A DNA stretch of 64,000 nt from Proteles cristata cristata. Lineage: Eukaryota; Chordata; Mammalia; Carnivora; Hyaenidae. Positions 24,676-36,150 of this stretch are shown here, one piece after another; position 1 is the stretch's first letter, and each line of letters starts with the position of its first letter. Position numbers and translations under genes: made by a program. Below the pieces are notes generated by a model. It made no database searches. It was not told the DNA's origin and saw nothing but the letters and a program-made list of their open reading frames with translations. The stretch is from assembly GCA_017311185.1 (NCBI GenBank), contig JAESUZ010003883.1:1941501-2005500 (forward strand), given 5' to 3'.

Positions 24676-24741
24676 AATAGCTGGGGAGTTAAGATAGCCT
24701 TCAAAAATTTAACAAACTGAGGTTTTAAATGTGGAATTCAT

Positions 24742-25010
24742 TTACTTATTCATTCATTCAACAAACATTTAATGAGTGTCTACTACTTTCCAGTCATTGT
24801 TCAAAGTAGTCGGGACCACAAAATGGTGAACAAGAGATACAAAATCCAATGGTTGAGGTTTTATGTTCCATGGAGGTACATTTTAAAAAGAGGAAAAATG
24901 ACTGTAGTATATAGTGGTTACAGATAGTAAGAAAAAAAAAAAGCAGTGTAATGGGAAAGAGAGTGACAAGAAGGATGCTATTTGAGATACTATTTTAGAT
25001 AGGGCTACCC
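24742..25010 (-). repeat. L2 LINE 3' end, antisense
   Basis: 'ttcattcattcaacaaacat' at the terminus, then 'gagtgtctactactttccag', 'catggaggtacattttaaaa' and 'agatagggctaccc'. Includes an A-run near 24930. Confidence 0.75.
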
Positions 25011-25773
25011 AACAAGACAGCAGCGAAAGGCAAATCTTCAAACAAGAGGTTTACTCCCTGTTTACTTTACAAGGCTCAAGAGCCAATCTGGTGAGCAGTC
25101 CCTATGCACTCTGATGCATAGGAAGTGGAAGCTTTCCATTCAAAGCTCTTGTTTAACTAATTCTTTCCTGTTCTTTCTCTACCCTCTCCACACAATTCCA
25201 TTTTCTGCATCTACATATTTTTATAAGTTAATATTTAACCCTCAATCTATGTTGGTATTCACGTTTTGTCCCTTTTTGAACTTCTTTCTTAAGTATGTGC
25301 CCATGTGCATATACTATATATTTCCGTATACCTAGAGTACACCATATACTGGGGTATACAGGAGTGAAAATGTACACACACACATGTAAGCAAGAAAAAC
25401 AGACAGAACTTTATACATGCACATGTATTAGAAATAAGAGATAAGAAAATGAAGAGAGTAAATATGCTGAGCATTGCTAGATATTTCTAAAAGATTACTT
25501 ATTAAAATCAAGCTATCATTACAAAATCATATACAATTGGGGCCAGAGATCTGAAATGTTCCTCTGGGTCAGCTGTAGCTAGTCCATAATCTATGAACAA
25601 ATCCCTCAACATATTCCAGACACATAAGTAAATATTTCAACACTATTGTCAACTAAACATATTATGTACTTAAATAACTCTGGCTAAAAACATAATAATT
25701 ACACTAACAGTAGCAATTTTATAGTGGTCATATACAATGTAGCTCTTAAATGCTATCTGTTTAAAATAGCCAT
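25011..25773. other. Unassigned sequence
   Basis: AT-rich. The 73-codon frame at 25114-25335 is hydrophobic but low-complexity, with no recognised family. Confidence 0.3.
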
Positions 25774-25828
<55 letters not shown>

Positions 25829-25830
25829 GT
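25774..25830. repeat. Compound (TA)n(TG)n(TA)n microsatellite
   Basis: A central TG run flanked by TA runs, followed by a T-run. Confidence 0.95.
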
Positions 25831-25973
25831 ATTTTTTTTTATCTTTTAAAAATCAAGTACATACTTAGATATTAACAAATTAGCTCCTCTCCTCTAATAC
25901 TAGTCTTTCTACTATGCTTTATATCTACTGAATTTCTCTTCAATTTCAAAATGAATTTAAAAGTTATTACTCA

Positions 25974-26099
25974 GAAGCACTTGGATGGCTCAGTCAGTTA
26001 AGCATTAGACTCTTGATTTCACTCAGGTCATGATCTCATGGGTTCATGAATATGAGCCCCACATAGGGCTCTGCACTGATCACACGGAGCCTGCTTGGG

Positions 26100-26162
<63 letters not shown>

Positions 26163-26195
26163 ATAAATAGGCTTTTAAAGAAAAGAATTAAGAAA
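25974..26195 (+). mobile_element. Older Can-SINE type copy with expanded CT tract
   Basis: Head 'cacttggatggctcagtcag', core 'actcttgatttcactcag' and 'agcctgcttgggattc' mark the older subtype. The internal CT run is expanded. Flanked by 'aaagttattactca' (25960-25973) and 'aaagttactgctca' (26196-26209), 12/14 matching. Confidence 0.93.
26102..26159. repeat. (CT)29 microsatellite in SINE
   Basis: About 29 uninterrupted CT units, grown from the SINE's own CT tract. Confidence 0.95.
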
Positions 26196-26209
26196 AAAGT
26201 TACTGCTCA

Positions 26210-27747
26210 AACTTAGTAACTTATATATGCACAACAGACCTTTATAAACGTATTCAGCAAAAAGATTGCTGGATCAATGTAATTTCTTTCCTTTAGATCA
26301 TGACTAATAAAATCTAGTTAGGGTCAAAATAAACTGAAATTCTTTTTCACCTATACTTAAGAAGTATGCAGTGAAAACTATCCCGTATCGACTGGGTAAA
26401 GGAGCCTTTACAAAGTGATTTATCACTTCCATAGTTAAAAGATTTCCTGCAAGCTATTCAGTGAGACTTCTGCAGAACACTGCTTTGTAGAGTCACTTCT
26501 TCCTATCTCTTCCTTTGAAAACTCTAATTAAAGTGGGAGCCTTTTTTGTTTCTATTCATTCTGTTTTTGATGTACTGGGTGTAGATAGGAAAATAACTAA
26601 TTAAATGACAACACTGTCTCTTTTTTCATTCTTGTCCTGTGAGGACTTTGGGAGAGTAGGAAGAGGTATATTTTCCCAGTTTTTGTTTTTGAAGTCAGTT
26701 TCTCATTGCCACTTTTTCAGTCTTAAATATCTTTAGGGTTAACGGATGTGATAGGGATAACTTCCTCACTGATGCCTATAGTGATGTTATGATAGGTTTT
26801 TTAGAATAACCAACTAGTGAAGAAGTGAAACTAAACACTTAAGAGCCCTTGCTTTCCCCTTGTGAGCACTATTTAAACCCCGTTACACTATCTTTTAAAT
26901 ATAAATTTGTGTCAGTGTTAAAAGATATTTGAAGGGAGAAAGTCTGTAATTTTCCTACTTCCCTGACACAATTGTTTTCATTTTTCTGTGTCTGTATATA
27001 TTCACACACATACATACCTAAGATCATAATACTTATATGTTCTACCTAGCTAGCAGTGTTTGGGCTCCTTATTCCAATTTAAATTCTAGCCAGAAAATAT
27101 CTCTGAAAAAGTGAGTTAAGTTATCTAAAGAACCAAATTCTGGGATAAAGAATCCTAATAAATTATACTGTGATTGTTAGAATGGAGGGCAGTTGAAAGG
27201 TTAAAACAATTCAACCATAATTCAGTGAGAACATTCTGGGCATTGCTGCTTACTCTCTTGAGGAAGCTATAATTATAGATTAAGAGACAGATATATATGC
27301 AAGTGACTGTACAATATAAGAAAGAATATGATGGTTGTTAAAATACAGTACAAAGATTTCAGAAGCACAGTGCCTGGTGGTTGACCCATGAAAGTCTTCT
27401 GTAAGATTTCTGATAAAATACATACAGATGCGTGCTTCTATGTGTGGCCCTGTATGCAGCTCCATGCTTCATGACTAAAGTTATGGAGAAAAAAAGGACA
27501 TTTTCAATGATGTTTGGACATGGAGAAGAAAGAGACATTTTAGAATCCTACCAGTGGCTCTGTATCAGTTAAGGAACTGCTCAGACAGACCTCTGAGATT
27601 AGCCTTTTTTCAATAAAATAGCATCAGTTGGGCAATACTCCATGCTGAAGGCAAGTTCTACCAATTTGGCGGTGAGATATCCTAAGCTGGTGCATTATAC
27701 GAAAAGTCAAGGATACCCTTCTGAATGGTATAGTTTGCTTTAATTTT
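26210..27747. other. Unassigned sequence
   Basis: About 1.5 kb with no recognised element. The 26340-26560 part is repeat-free and of mixed composition. No gene seen. Confidence 0.3.
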
Positions 27748-27862
27748 ATTCCAATTTCCATGAGAGCAGGGACCTTTCCTTTTTATTTATATCTCCATCC
27801 GAAGCATTTAAAACAGCACCTGATTCTGAGCAAGTACTAAATAAATACTTACTAGACAAATT
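27748..27862 (+). repeat. L2 3' end, sense
   Basis: 'ccatgagagcagggaccttt', 'aaaacagcacctgattctga' and 'aagtactaaataaatactta' form the L2 3' terminus. Confidence 0.75.
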
Positions 27863-27964
27863 TTGAAATTCCAGGCACAAATTTTAGTTTCAACTCATGC
27901 TTCAGAGTCAGTCAACAAAAACTAAGACAACTGGTCAGAGTCAGGGACTGAATTCTTAAAAATA

Positions 27965-28140
27965 GATCTGTGAGGAGTCAGTGTAGTACAGAGGAAAAAA
28001 CTCAAAACTGGCAGAAGGAACACAAATTCCCCCTGCAAATAGCCAACAGGAAAAAGATGGTCAAGTCACTCAGTCTCTCTAATATGTCCACCTGACTAGC
28101 ATCTTTTCTGGTTCTTAAATTCTATGAATCTATTCTCAGC
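27965..28140 (+). repeat. MIR-like fragment
   Basis: 'gtcagtgtagtacagagg', 'tcaagtcactcagtctctct' and following sequence fit a decayed MIR. Confidence 0.5.
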
Positions 28141-30699
28141 CCTAGTCATAACTCTTAAAAATTCATAGAAGGTTACCCAAGCTTTTCTTGCATCAAACAG
28201 ACCTCGTGCTAAAGATAAATCATAGCTGATCATGGAAGATTAAATGAGGAAATATAAAAATTCATTGAAAGCCTTTGGATGATAATATTTATATAAGGTT
28301 GAAGAAAAATGTGGCAATTCCATTCAGCTCTATAAATTTTTTTCTTTCCCAGAAGTGTTCAACTTTGTTAATACATTGCAAATATTTCAGATTAACATAA
28401 GCACTTAAAAAAGAGAAGAATGTTTAATGTTTATTTTCTTCTGTGTAGATCTAGCTGAGTTCTATTTACATTGGGTTGAACCTACTCAACCCAATCTTAT
28501 AAGTTTGACAAGATAAACAGAAGAATGTGATTCAGATTTATGTGGATTAAGGACTTCACAGTTGTGACAAGTTGTTTTTATCCTCGTCTTAGGTTAGAAT
28601 AAAACCAGAAGAGAATGGTGGAATTTATTTCAATCTAAGAGATTTGGGGTTTTGTTCAAAATGTGAAAGACTGCTGGCTTCTCCAAAGCCTATTCCCTTT
28701 ACAAATAAAGCAAAAAAAATCTTTTACTTGCCTATATCACAGCTATTATGGTATTTTGAATTTTCATTCTCCATTCTCAATAGAGGTAGTTCCGCTCACA
28801 AGGCAGTGATATTATATATCCCCAGAGTGTAAAGAATTATGAAGTAACTGTCAGATCCATAGGAAGATTAAGGTTCTACCTTGAGAGCTATAGACTTACC
28901 ACACATTAACAGACACAAGTAATATTAATGAGAACGTCATACCCATCCATCAGTAGACCTAAAAACAAATATTAACTGGGATACCCTCCATGTGGCTCTA
29001 ATAATCTGAGTAAGACACAAAATTCAGGTTACTGACCCAAACACACCATTTAGTATATTGTGCAAAGTTCCCGCAGACAGAAAAATCATCTTTTACTGGC
29101 CATTCCTGTGCAGTCTGATTGCCTCCCTGATGTTTCCCATTTGCTCTCAGCTGCTCTTTCCCTCTCTCATTCAAAATTGCAGATTTCTCCCCCTGGTCTC
29201 AGCTACTGTCTCTGTTCCCCAAACCACATGTTTGACTTCCTACCATCTCACATTATTCTTTGATGAAGTCCGTTTTGCCAAAGATCATTAAAGACCAAAT
29301 CTCTTCGAAGAAAGTCTACCTGGCTTTCAACATTGGATTTTAATGATACGAAAGAACGAAGTCCAATAGTTGGTTTAGAGAGTTAGATTGCAGCAAAAAT
29401 GAATGCATGAAGAAGACAAAAGAGCACATAAAAAGAACTTTCCATTGCAGGTAATCCATTCCCTAGTAGTAGCTTAGCTCTCTATCTTATCCTGAATAAT
29501 AGGCACCTCAGTCAACTTTTGGTACAGTATTAGTGAGGATAGAGAACAATGATTTGCATCAGTCAAGTCCTTGGAGGGTCCAAAAACCTTGTATTAATCT
29601 CCTCCCCTTCCAAAATTTTAGACCCAACATGCCTGTATAATTTGCTAATTTAATTTTATTCTTCTTTAATTTCCTCTGCTCATGCTCTGAATAAAATAAT
29701 AACTAGTGAAATGCCCAGGATGAAAATACAGAGCAGGTGAGAGGAAACTGGTCACAGACACTTTTTCTATGCACTAGGCACTGTGCTGAAAATGTAGCAT
29801 ACATTGGTATCAGGTATCTGGACACTTCACACACTGCTATCATTAAATGAATTCTGCTTGCAAAATAAAAGCTTTCCTTTAGGATATTGTTTAGCCACAT
29901 AAGAATCAGCCGCACATAACCTCTCTTTGTGGCTCAAAGTCAAAAGGGCAGAAAAGAGGAAAGTTTAACCACTTCATAATAATCTCTTAAGACAGAGTTC
30001 CGCTTAAATTTAAGTTACCTCAAACATGTCTACAGCTGCCGAGATAAATGATACCTTTGATGGGTTTATAGGCCTCTTCAAACACTTTGTGTTTACAGAC
30101 CGTAGCAAGAGCAACATAATTGTTTTTTTCCTCCCAGTGAACTGTCTTCCTGTGGGATTTACAGGGTGAGCACAAGATGTAATGTTTGCATCCTGAGATT
30201 TTCTGGTAAAGCAAACTTCAAGTCCTTTATTAGTCCCCATTTTCTGGAGTTCAAATCATTGTGATCACACTCCATTATTCAATGCAGCCTTGCAAGAAAC
30301 CAAAGACTTTGTTTTCAGTGATTCATGGTAGTTAAACTTTGTTGAGTCTTAAACATTTTAATGTGTATTTCAGAGCTTTTTCTCAATACAATTCACCCAT
30401 TGAGGTAGTATTTCTGAACCTAACAAAATGATTCATGTAGCTCTTAAAATTAGCATAGTCAAATAGGGCAGACTGTAATAACAAAAAAATTTATAACTTA
30501 GGTGATGAATGGATCAAAGTATCAATAAAAATTGAAGACATTTTTCATAATTATAAATTATCTGTGTTGGATGGTTGGAACTTGATCACTGGGCTACCCA
30601 GTAGTAATCGCTAGCACTAAAAGTTTTTATATTCCAGAAAAATCTACGTTAACAACTGCCAAATATTCATATATAAGGAAGGGGATATTTTTTAGTCCA
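28141..30699. other. Long stretch without recognised repeats or genes
   Basis: About 2.5 kb. The 30000-30290 part is repeat-free, and a 76-codon minus frame crosses it without recognised homology. Near 29780 'ctatgcactaggcactgtgc' resembles a MIR or L2 scrap. Confidence 0.3.
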
Positions 30700-30908
30700 T
30701 GTCTGGGGTCAGGATGCATAGATCCAAATTCCAATTCCACCACTGGTAAGCTATTGATCTTACCAAGCCTTTTAGGCCTTGGTTTCTTTCTCTGTAAAAT
30801 GGAGATAATAATGGTATCTACTCTATATGATTGTTGTATGTATTGAATGAGATAATGTATATAAAATCCCCACATAGTAAATGAAATCATAAAGCGCTTA
30901 ATAAAATC
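30700..30908 (+). repeat. MIR
   Basis: Nearly full MIR: 'ccaattccaccactggtaag', 'tctctgtaaaatggagataa' and 'attgaatgagataatgtata'. The last part is followed by a local repeat of 'taataaaatcaaatca'. Confidence 0.85.
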
Positions 30909-31323
30909 AAATCATGAGGACTTAATAAAATCAAATCACTTATGACTCAACAAAATGATGCCCTCATTAGTCTCCCCATAATGTTTTTATATCTATTGAC
31001 AAAACATTCATCCTATGGTATTCCCATAGTCATTTCCAGGTAAAGAACTTTTGGATAAGAACCATGGTTTAAGAATCTTAGTATCACCAAAAGCATCACA
31101 TAGAGGATGCTCAATAATTTTTTGATAAATAAATTATTAAGTGAAAGATTAAATACATAAATGGTGAAATCATTTCTTGAACTGATATTGAAGATGGATA
31201 TTGCAAATATTTAACAACGGTACAGATAGAGACAAATCAGAATGAAGACAAAGCATTCCCCCCCCAAAAAAAAAATGGAGCACAAACCAGGCAGAATAAG
31301 CAGAATAGGACATGGACCCATTG
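30909..31323. other. Unassigned sequence
   Basis: AT-rich. Includes an A9-like run near 31266. No element recognised. Confidence 0.3.
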
Positions 31324-31340
31324 GCAGGGATGTTAGTTCT

Positions 31341-31571
31341 TTTTTTTTTTTTTTTTTTAGTATTTTTATTTATTTCTAGGAGAGAGAGAGAGAGAGAGCG
31401 TGAGCAGGGGAAGGTCAGAGAGAGAGGGAGATACAGACTCCGAAATAAGCTCCAGGCTCTGAGCTGGCAGTCAGCACAGAGCCCGACGCGGGGCTCGAAC
31501 CCACGAACCATAAGATCATGACCTAAGCGAAAGTCGGACGCTAAACCGACTAAGCCACCCAGGCGCCCCAA
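31341..31571 (-). mobile_element. Young felid SINE with 17-bp perfect duplication
   Basis: Minus-strand copy with long T tract at the left and head 'ggggcgcctgggtggcttag' at the right. It carries the 'ctgccagctcagagcc' subfamily mark and many CpGs. The duplication 'gcagggatgttagttct' occurs at 31324-31340 and 31572-31588. The 133-codon minus frame across it is a SINE shadow. Confidence 0.97.
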
Positions 31572-31891
31572 GCAGGGATGTTAGTTCTAATCAGAGCCAT
31601 ACTGACTAAATATTACCCTCAGGTACAGCCCATGTCATATAATTCCTTTCAAGATATTTATTTCCAATGACGTTTATGAATGTTAGTTTTCCCTAAGAGA
31701 TATAAAGTTACCCTCACCACGTACAGTTTTAGTAAATTCAGTAGTTTGACTAGTGGATCAACTTAACAACAGCAAATGTTTACCACCCACCCCTATTTGT
31801 CAAGCATTCTCTGAAATACCAGGGATCCGTCACTGAACAAGATATAAATATTGTCTTCTAGGGATCATAAACTATAGAGTCTTCTCAATTT

Positions 31892-32114
31892 AATTTTTTG
31901 TAATTTTTATTTATTTTTGAAAGAAAGCACATGTGCACACATGAGCAGAGAAGGAGCAGAAAGAGAAGGAGGCGGATAATCCAAAGCAGGCTCCACGCTG
32001 TCACCACAAAGCCCAACGTGCACAGCTTGACATGGGGCTCTTACTCACAAAGTGTGAGATGGATGACCTGAAACGAAGTCAGTCATTCAAGTGACCAAGA
32101 CCCCCAGGCACCCC
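31892..32114 (-). mobile_element. Diverged Can-SINE copy
   Basis: Minus-strand copy with decayed body. Flanked by 'tcttctcaattt' (31880-31891) and 'tctgctcaattt' (32118-32129), 11/12 matching. Confidence 0.85.
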
Positions 32115-32129
32115 AAATCTGCTCAATTT

Positions 32130-33063
32130 TTATTCAATCAACTAAAATAAGACTGGCAACCAATTGAAGGCAGGCCACCTCTTTGCAACGTCTGTGATTT
32201 GACTTGTCTTTTTGAAGGGAAGGTCCATATCTAAAAATTTACTTCCAAGACATTCTATCAATAGATAAACATTCTCACTGCTAGAATAAGGCACCTTATT
32301 AAAGGTGGTTTCAATACTAAAAGGTGTTACTGTCAAATTGTGAACAGTGAAGACACGGTATATTTTAAAAGAACCAAAATGGGTCCTAAGAAAGTTTTGC
32401 TATCATCCAAATTCACTTTGTTTCCAAATTTCGGTAATATTCAGAAAAGGCAGGTACCCTCTGACTTTAAAGCCCCCATGCTACTTCCAAGAAGCCATGT
32501 CTGCTAGGTAAAATGTTCAGCCAGATGCTTGATTGCATCTCTGGAGGTAACGTAAAAACCATCTCTGCAAGGGGAAAGAATGCAGACCAGGCAGCCAGCC
32601 TCCTTACAGAACTAAAATCATGATTTGATGGCCTCTAATTTTTAGACTGGATGATAGATGCTCAGAGGTGGTTACATATTATACTTTTTAATTTAAATAC
32701 GTGTGCATATTCTTTTGCAGGAATCAAAGAGTTTATAATAACTATTTTTAGGATTGTGTAGCTAACTTGTGAAATATATTACTTTTAAACCATCAAAACA
32801 ATCCAGAATTATATGTCATTTCTGTATTCTATAGGCCCTACTTGGTTGTCTATTGATCCTTTAATCAAAGCGTTATATTTACCAGGAGAGGAAAGAAGTG
32901 GAGAGAGAAACAGGTGAGGACAGAAGAGCTGCTGTTGGTCTATTTCTCAGTGGGGAGAGAGAAGTCATCACTGGAGGATGTTATAGGGTATCCAGTATAA
33001 ATGTCTGAGAGCTAAAGCAGAGAGCATTTTCAGCAGCAACAGACTTAAAAATCCCACTGAGTA
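32130..33063. other. Unassigned sequence
   Basis: About 0.9 kb. No recognised element. The 64-codon minus frame at 32142-32336 has no recognised homology. Confidence 0.3.
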
Positions 33064-33269
33064 GGGGCGCCTGGGTGGCTTAGTTGGTTAAGCGTCCAAC
33101 TTTGGCTCAGGTCATGATCTCACAGATCATGGGTTCGAGCCCCACATTGGGTTCTGTGCTGACAGCTTAGAGCCTGGAGCCTGCTTTGGATTCTGTGTCT
33201 CCATCTCTCTCTGCCTTCCTCCTCTCATTCTCTCTCTCTCAAAAATAAATAAACATTAAGAATTTTTTT
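33064..33269 (+). mobile_element. Felid SINE with tail split by L1
   Basis: Complete head and body. The tail 'aaaaataaataaacattaag' is cut at about 33269 by an L1 and appears to resume at 33734. Confidence 0.93.
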
Positions 33270-33733
33270 AAATCGTTCATAGCAGCACTCTCCACAATAG
33301 CTAAAACATGGAAAGAGCCTTAGTGTCCATCAACAGATGAATGGATCAAGAAGATGTGGTTTATCTATACCATGGAATACTACACGGCAATGAGAAACAA
33401 TGAAATCTGGCCATGTGTAGCAACATGGATGGACCTTGAGGGTGTTATGCTGAGCGAAATAAGTCAGGCAGAGAAGGACAAATATCATATGTGTGCACGT
33501 ATAGGAGGATTAGGAGGAACTTAACAGAGGACCAAGGGGAGAAGAAGGGCGGAAATGGTGGGGGAAAGAGAGGCAAACCATGAGAGACTCTTGAATGCTG
33601 ACAAAAACTGAGGACTGATGGATGTGGGGGGGAGGAGGGATGGGCATGGAGGAGGGCACTTGTGGGGATGAGCACTGGGTGTTACGTGGAAACTAATTTG
33701 ACAATAAACTATTTGTAAAAGAAAAAAAAAATA
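33270..33733 (+). mobile_element. 5'-truncated L1: ORF2 end plus 3' UTR
   Basis: Starts 'tcatagcagcactctccaca' and follows the ORF2 C-terminal coding order ('gaatactacacggcaatgag', 'gctgagcgaaataagtcagg'). It continues into a G-rich 3' UTR ('gatgagcactgggtgttacg') and an A-rich end. The duplication 'aagaattttttt' (33258-33269; 33734-33745) is the SINE tail itself. The 76-82 codon minus frames are antisense shadows. Confidence 0.93.
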
Positions 33734-33961
33734 AAGAATTTTTTTTAGATCTACAAAGAAAAATATCAAGATCTATTGGTAGATTTTAATCTATAGGCTA
33801 AAGATCCAGAATGGATCTGACCATCACAGGTTGTCACAAGACTGACCATGTATTAGTTCAAGCTAAGGTTTCAAAAAGAAATGAAAAAGACTTCCGAATT
33901 TCCAGGTATTGCCAGAATCATACCATCTCCTTAACATAACCGTCTTCTCTCCTTCAATACC

Positions 33962-34305
33962 ATTTCTGCTGCCTGGGACACTCTTTCCTCCTCCCCTACC
34001 CCTTCCTGGTGACATCTATTAATATCACTTTCTCAGAGAAGCGTTTTCTGAAGCACAAAGCTAGGTTATGGGCTTCTTTTGTACACATTCCATAACACCC
34101 TGCACTTGGCTTCCTGGTACTCAACACATGCATGTATAAGTCAATGTTCATTTTGAACATCTGTCTCCACAATTGTATGTGAGCAAATGCCAGCACAGCA
34201 GAGACCGTGCTTTCTCATTCACCTCCATATCTATAGTGCCTGGCACATAGGAAGAACTCCAGGAATGTTTATTAAATATATGAATGATGAATGAGTGAAA
34301 GAATA
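33962..34305 (+). repeat. L2 3' end, sense
   Basis: 'ctgcctgggacactctttcc', 'ctttctcagagaagcgtttt', 'agtgcctggcacataggaag' and 'tgaatgatgaatgagtg' follow sense L2 order to its 3' terminus. One of the best L2 copies here. Confidence 0.85.
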
Positions 34306-34547
34306 AATGAATGAGTTGCCTCTGGAACATCCAAGAGGATATATCTCATGGAGAGTTATAATTATCATTCTGAGCTCAGAAGAAAGATTAGGGCTGGCAC
34401 TAAAGATTGAAGAGATACCAGCTCACGAGTGGTGATGAAATTCATAGGAGAGAATAAATCTCCCAAGAAGAGTAAAATTGCACAAGACTGAAGACAAACA
34501 AGGGATATGGAGCCCATGGAAGTAATTCAGAAAACTTGCTCAGGAAG

Positions 34548-34643
34548 TATGGTGCAGTCTGGATAGTGGTTAAGAGCTCAGATTGTTTTCGTCAGACAGG
34601 CTGGCTTTTAATCTCAGCTCCAGTTATTACTGTGTGAACCAGA
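34548..34643 (+). repeat. MIR, truncated
   Basis: 'ggatagtggttaagagctca' and 'cagacaggctggcttttaat' are the MIR 5' half. It stops at about 34643. Confidence 0.75.
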
Positions 34644-34645
34644 TA

Positions 34646-35640
34646 GGTGTCAGGAGCTCAATGAGTGGGAGAGTTGAGCTGAGCTGCCAGTTGTTGGAAT
34701 AGTTGGTTGAAGCAACGAGCCAAAAATGAAAGTAACAGTCAAGTAGTCAAGCCTTTAAAATCACTTACAGCAATTGTAGAAGCAAGAGGCTACACTGCGG
34801 AAAATATTACACCCTCCCCCACACCCTGGGCTCTGTCCCATTTTCCCACGTGGAGTGGCACACTGGTCAAGGATCAGATAGACCAGCACAGACATCTTTC
34901 AGGTCCAATTACTGCTGAGGGATCCACAACAAAGGACTACTGCAGTTTTATGTACCTGAGGGACGCTGGGGAGAGGACAAGGGGAAAGGGCTAGAAGTGG
35001 AAAAACACAGAGTGGTGAATAAGAGTAGGGAAAAATGTGTGTTCCAGCACAGGAGCCTGAAGGCCTCCACTGATGACCCAGTAGAGGGCATCTGGGCTAA
35101 GAATTCAAACCTGCATAAGAACTTGGCCAGCCAGAGGGGGCCAGAGTCATTGACCACATCTCCCCTCAGAGACTGTAGTATGTCGGCGGCACACAGAGTC
35201 CGGGGTGGAGAGAACAGCTCTCTTCAGTGAAGCCTGCGAGGTAAAGCCTTTGTAATGGTCCATGGTTGGCCCTGAAAAGTCACTCATTATGTCAGGGGTC
35301 GGGCTCCTCAAGGAAACTAGTTGAATTCTAAAACTCAATTCCCTGACCTCTGCCTGCCTCGTGAGTTGATACAAAAACTTAGCAACATGCTTGACATACA
35401 CGCAGTGCCCCATCAGTGATAGCTGCACAGGGGTAGGTTCGATGGGAGCGATGCCACCTGGGCTTGGAGAGAAGCCGTCAAGAGGGTCCTCAGGAGACTA
35501 GTTTCCATGGAGTAAAGATGAAGAAAATCAGAGTGGAAAACACTGTCAGCATACGCAAGGGAAGGGAGAGGAGACAGCAGGTATCGACTCGTTCGTGAAG
35601 CTACTGATGACAGTGACGACCTGCGTGCAGCCACCTAATT
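34646..35640. other. Unassigned, CpG less depleted than surroundings
   Basis: About 1 kb of mixed composition with scattered CpGs, especially after 35180. Frames of 95 codons (plus, 34707-34994) and 93 codons (minus, 35147-35428) have no recognised domain. It could belong with the next block as one element, such as an old retroviral interior, but I cannot show this. Confidence 0.3.
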
Positions 35641-36150
35641 TATGAGTTTGTTTCCTGAACACCTTAAAACCGCAATAAAATCCTTAGTATGGGTTTTAAA
35701 GCTCACCAAGTACATTGTTTCAGAGAAGAGGGGACTGTGGCAGGGCAGGGAAGAGAAAAAGCCCGGGACGGAGGCTGACACCTGCTGAGAAGAAGCCTGG
35801 GCGGCGGCAGCTTTGAGTCCTGCGGGAGCAGCGGCTCCAGGTAGAACCGCTGAGCCTGCCACGCGGAGACGCCGGCCAGATGCGCAGACTCCTGAGCCCT
35901 TCTGCTGCCTCAAGGACCATGCACCGCCCACTGCCACTAGCCCTACTTCTGCGCACCTCCCAGCTTTTATCCCCAAAGCCTGAGCCAAATCCTGATCCCT
36001 GTCAGCTCACCTTCTCTAATAAGCAAGCTTTGCCTCTGCTCAGCCGACACCACAGACGGGTGTCCACATCGCAGTCCAGCGGGGGAATGGTTTCTCCTCT
36101 CCTCCTGCCCTAGCCAGCAATAAACTCCACATAATCTGTTACATATTTGT
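35641..36150. other. CpG-rich unassigned block with AATAAA
   Basis: The most CpG-rich non-L1 part of the window, with about 19 CpGs between 35758 and 36085. A plus frame at 35880-36113 (77 codons, starting MRRLLSPSAASRTM) ends nine bases before 'cagcaataaactcc' (AATAAA at 36118-36123). A minus frame of 117 codons (35635-35988) is Ala/Gly-rich. It may be an LTR, a small CpG-island promoter or part of a retrocopy. I see no recognised domain. Confidence 0.35.

Noticed and set aside
31170..31571. 133-codon minus-strand open frame
   Set aside because: Mostly the young SINE at 31341-31571 read through its head and GA tract, plus unrelated flank. Not a gene.
35635..35988. 117-codon minus frame as a gene
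   Set aside because: Ala/Gly-rich composition follows from GC-rich DNA. No domain, start context or splice evidence. Kept only as part of the unassigned CpG-rich block.
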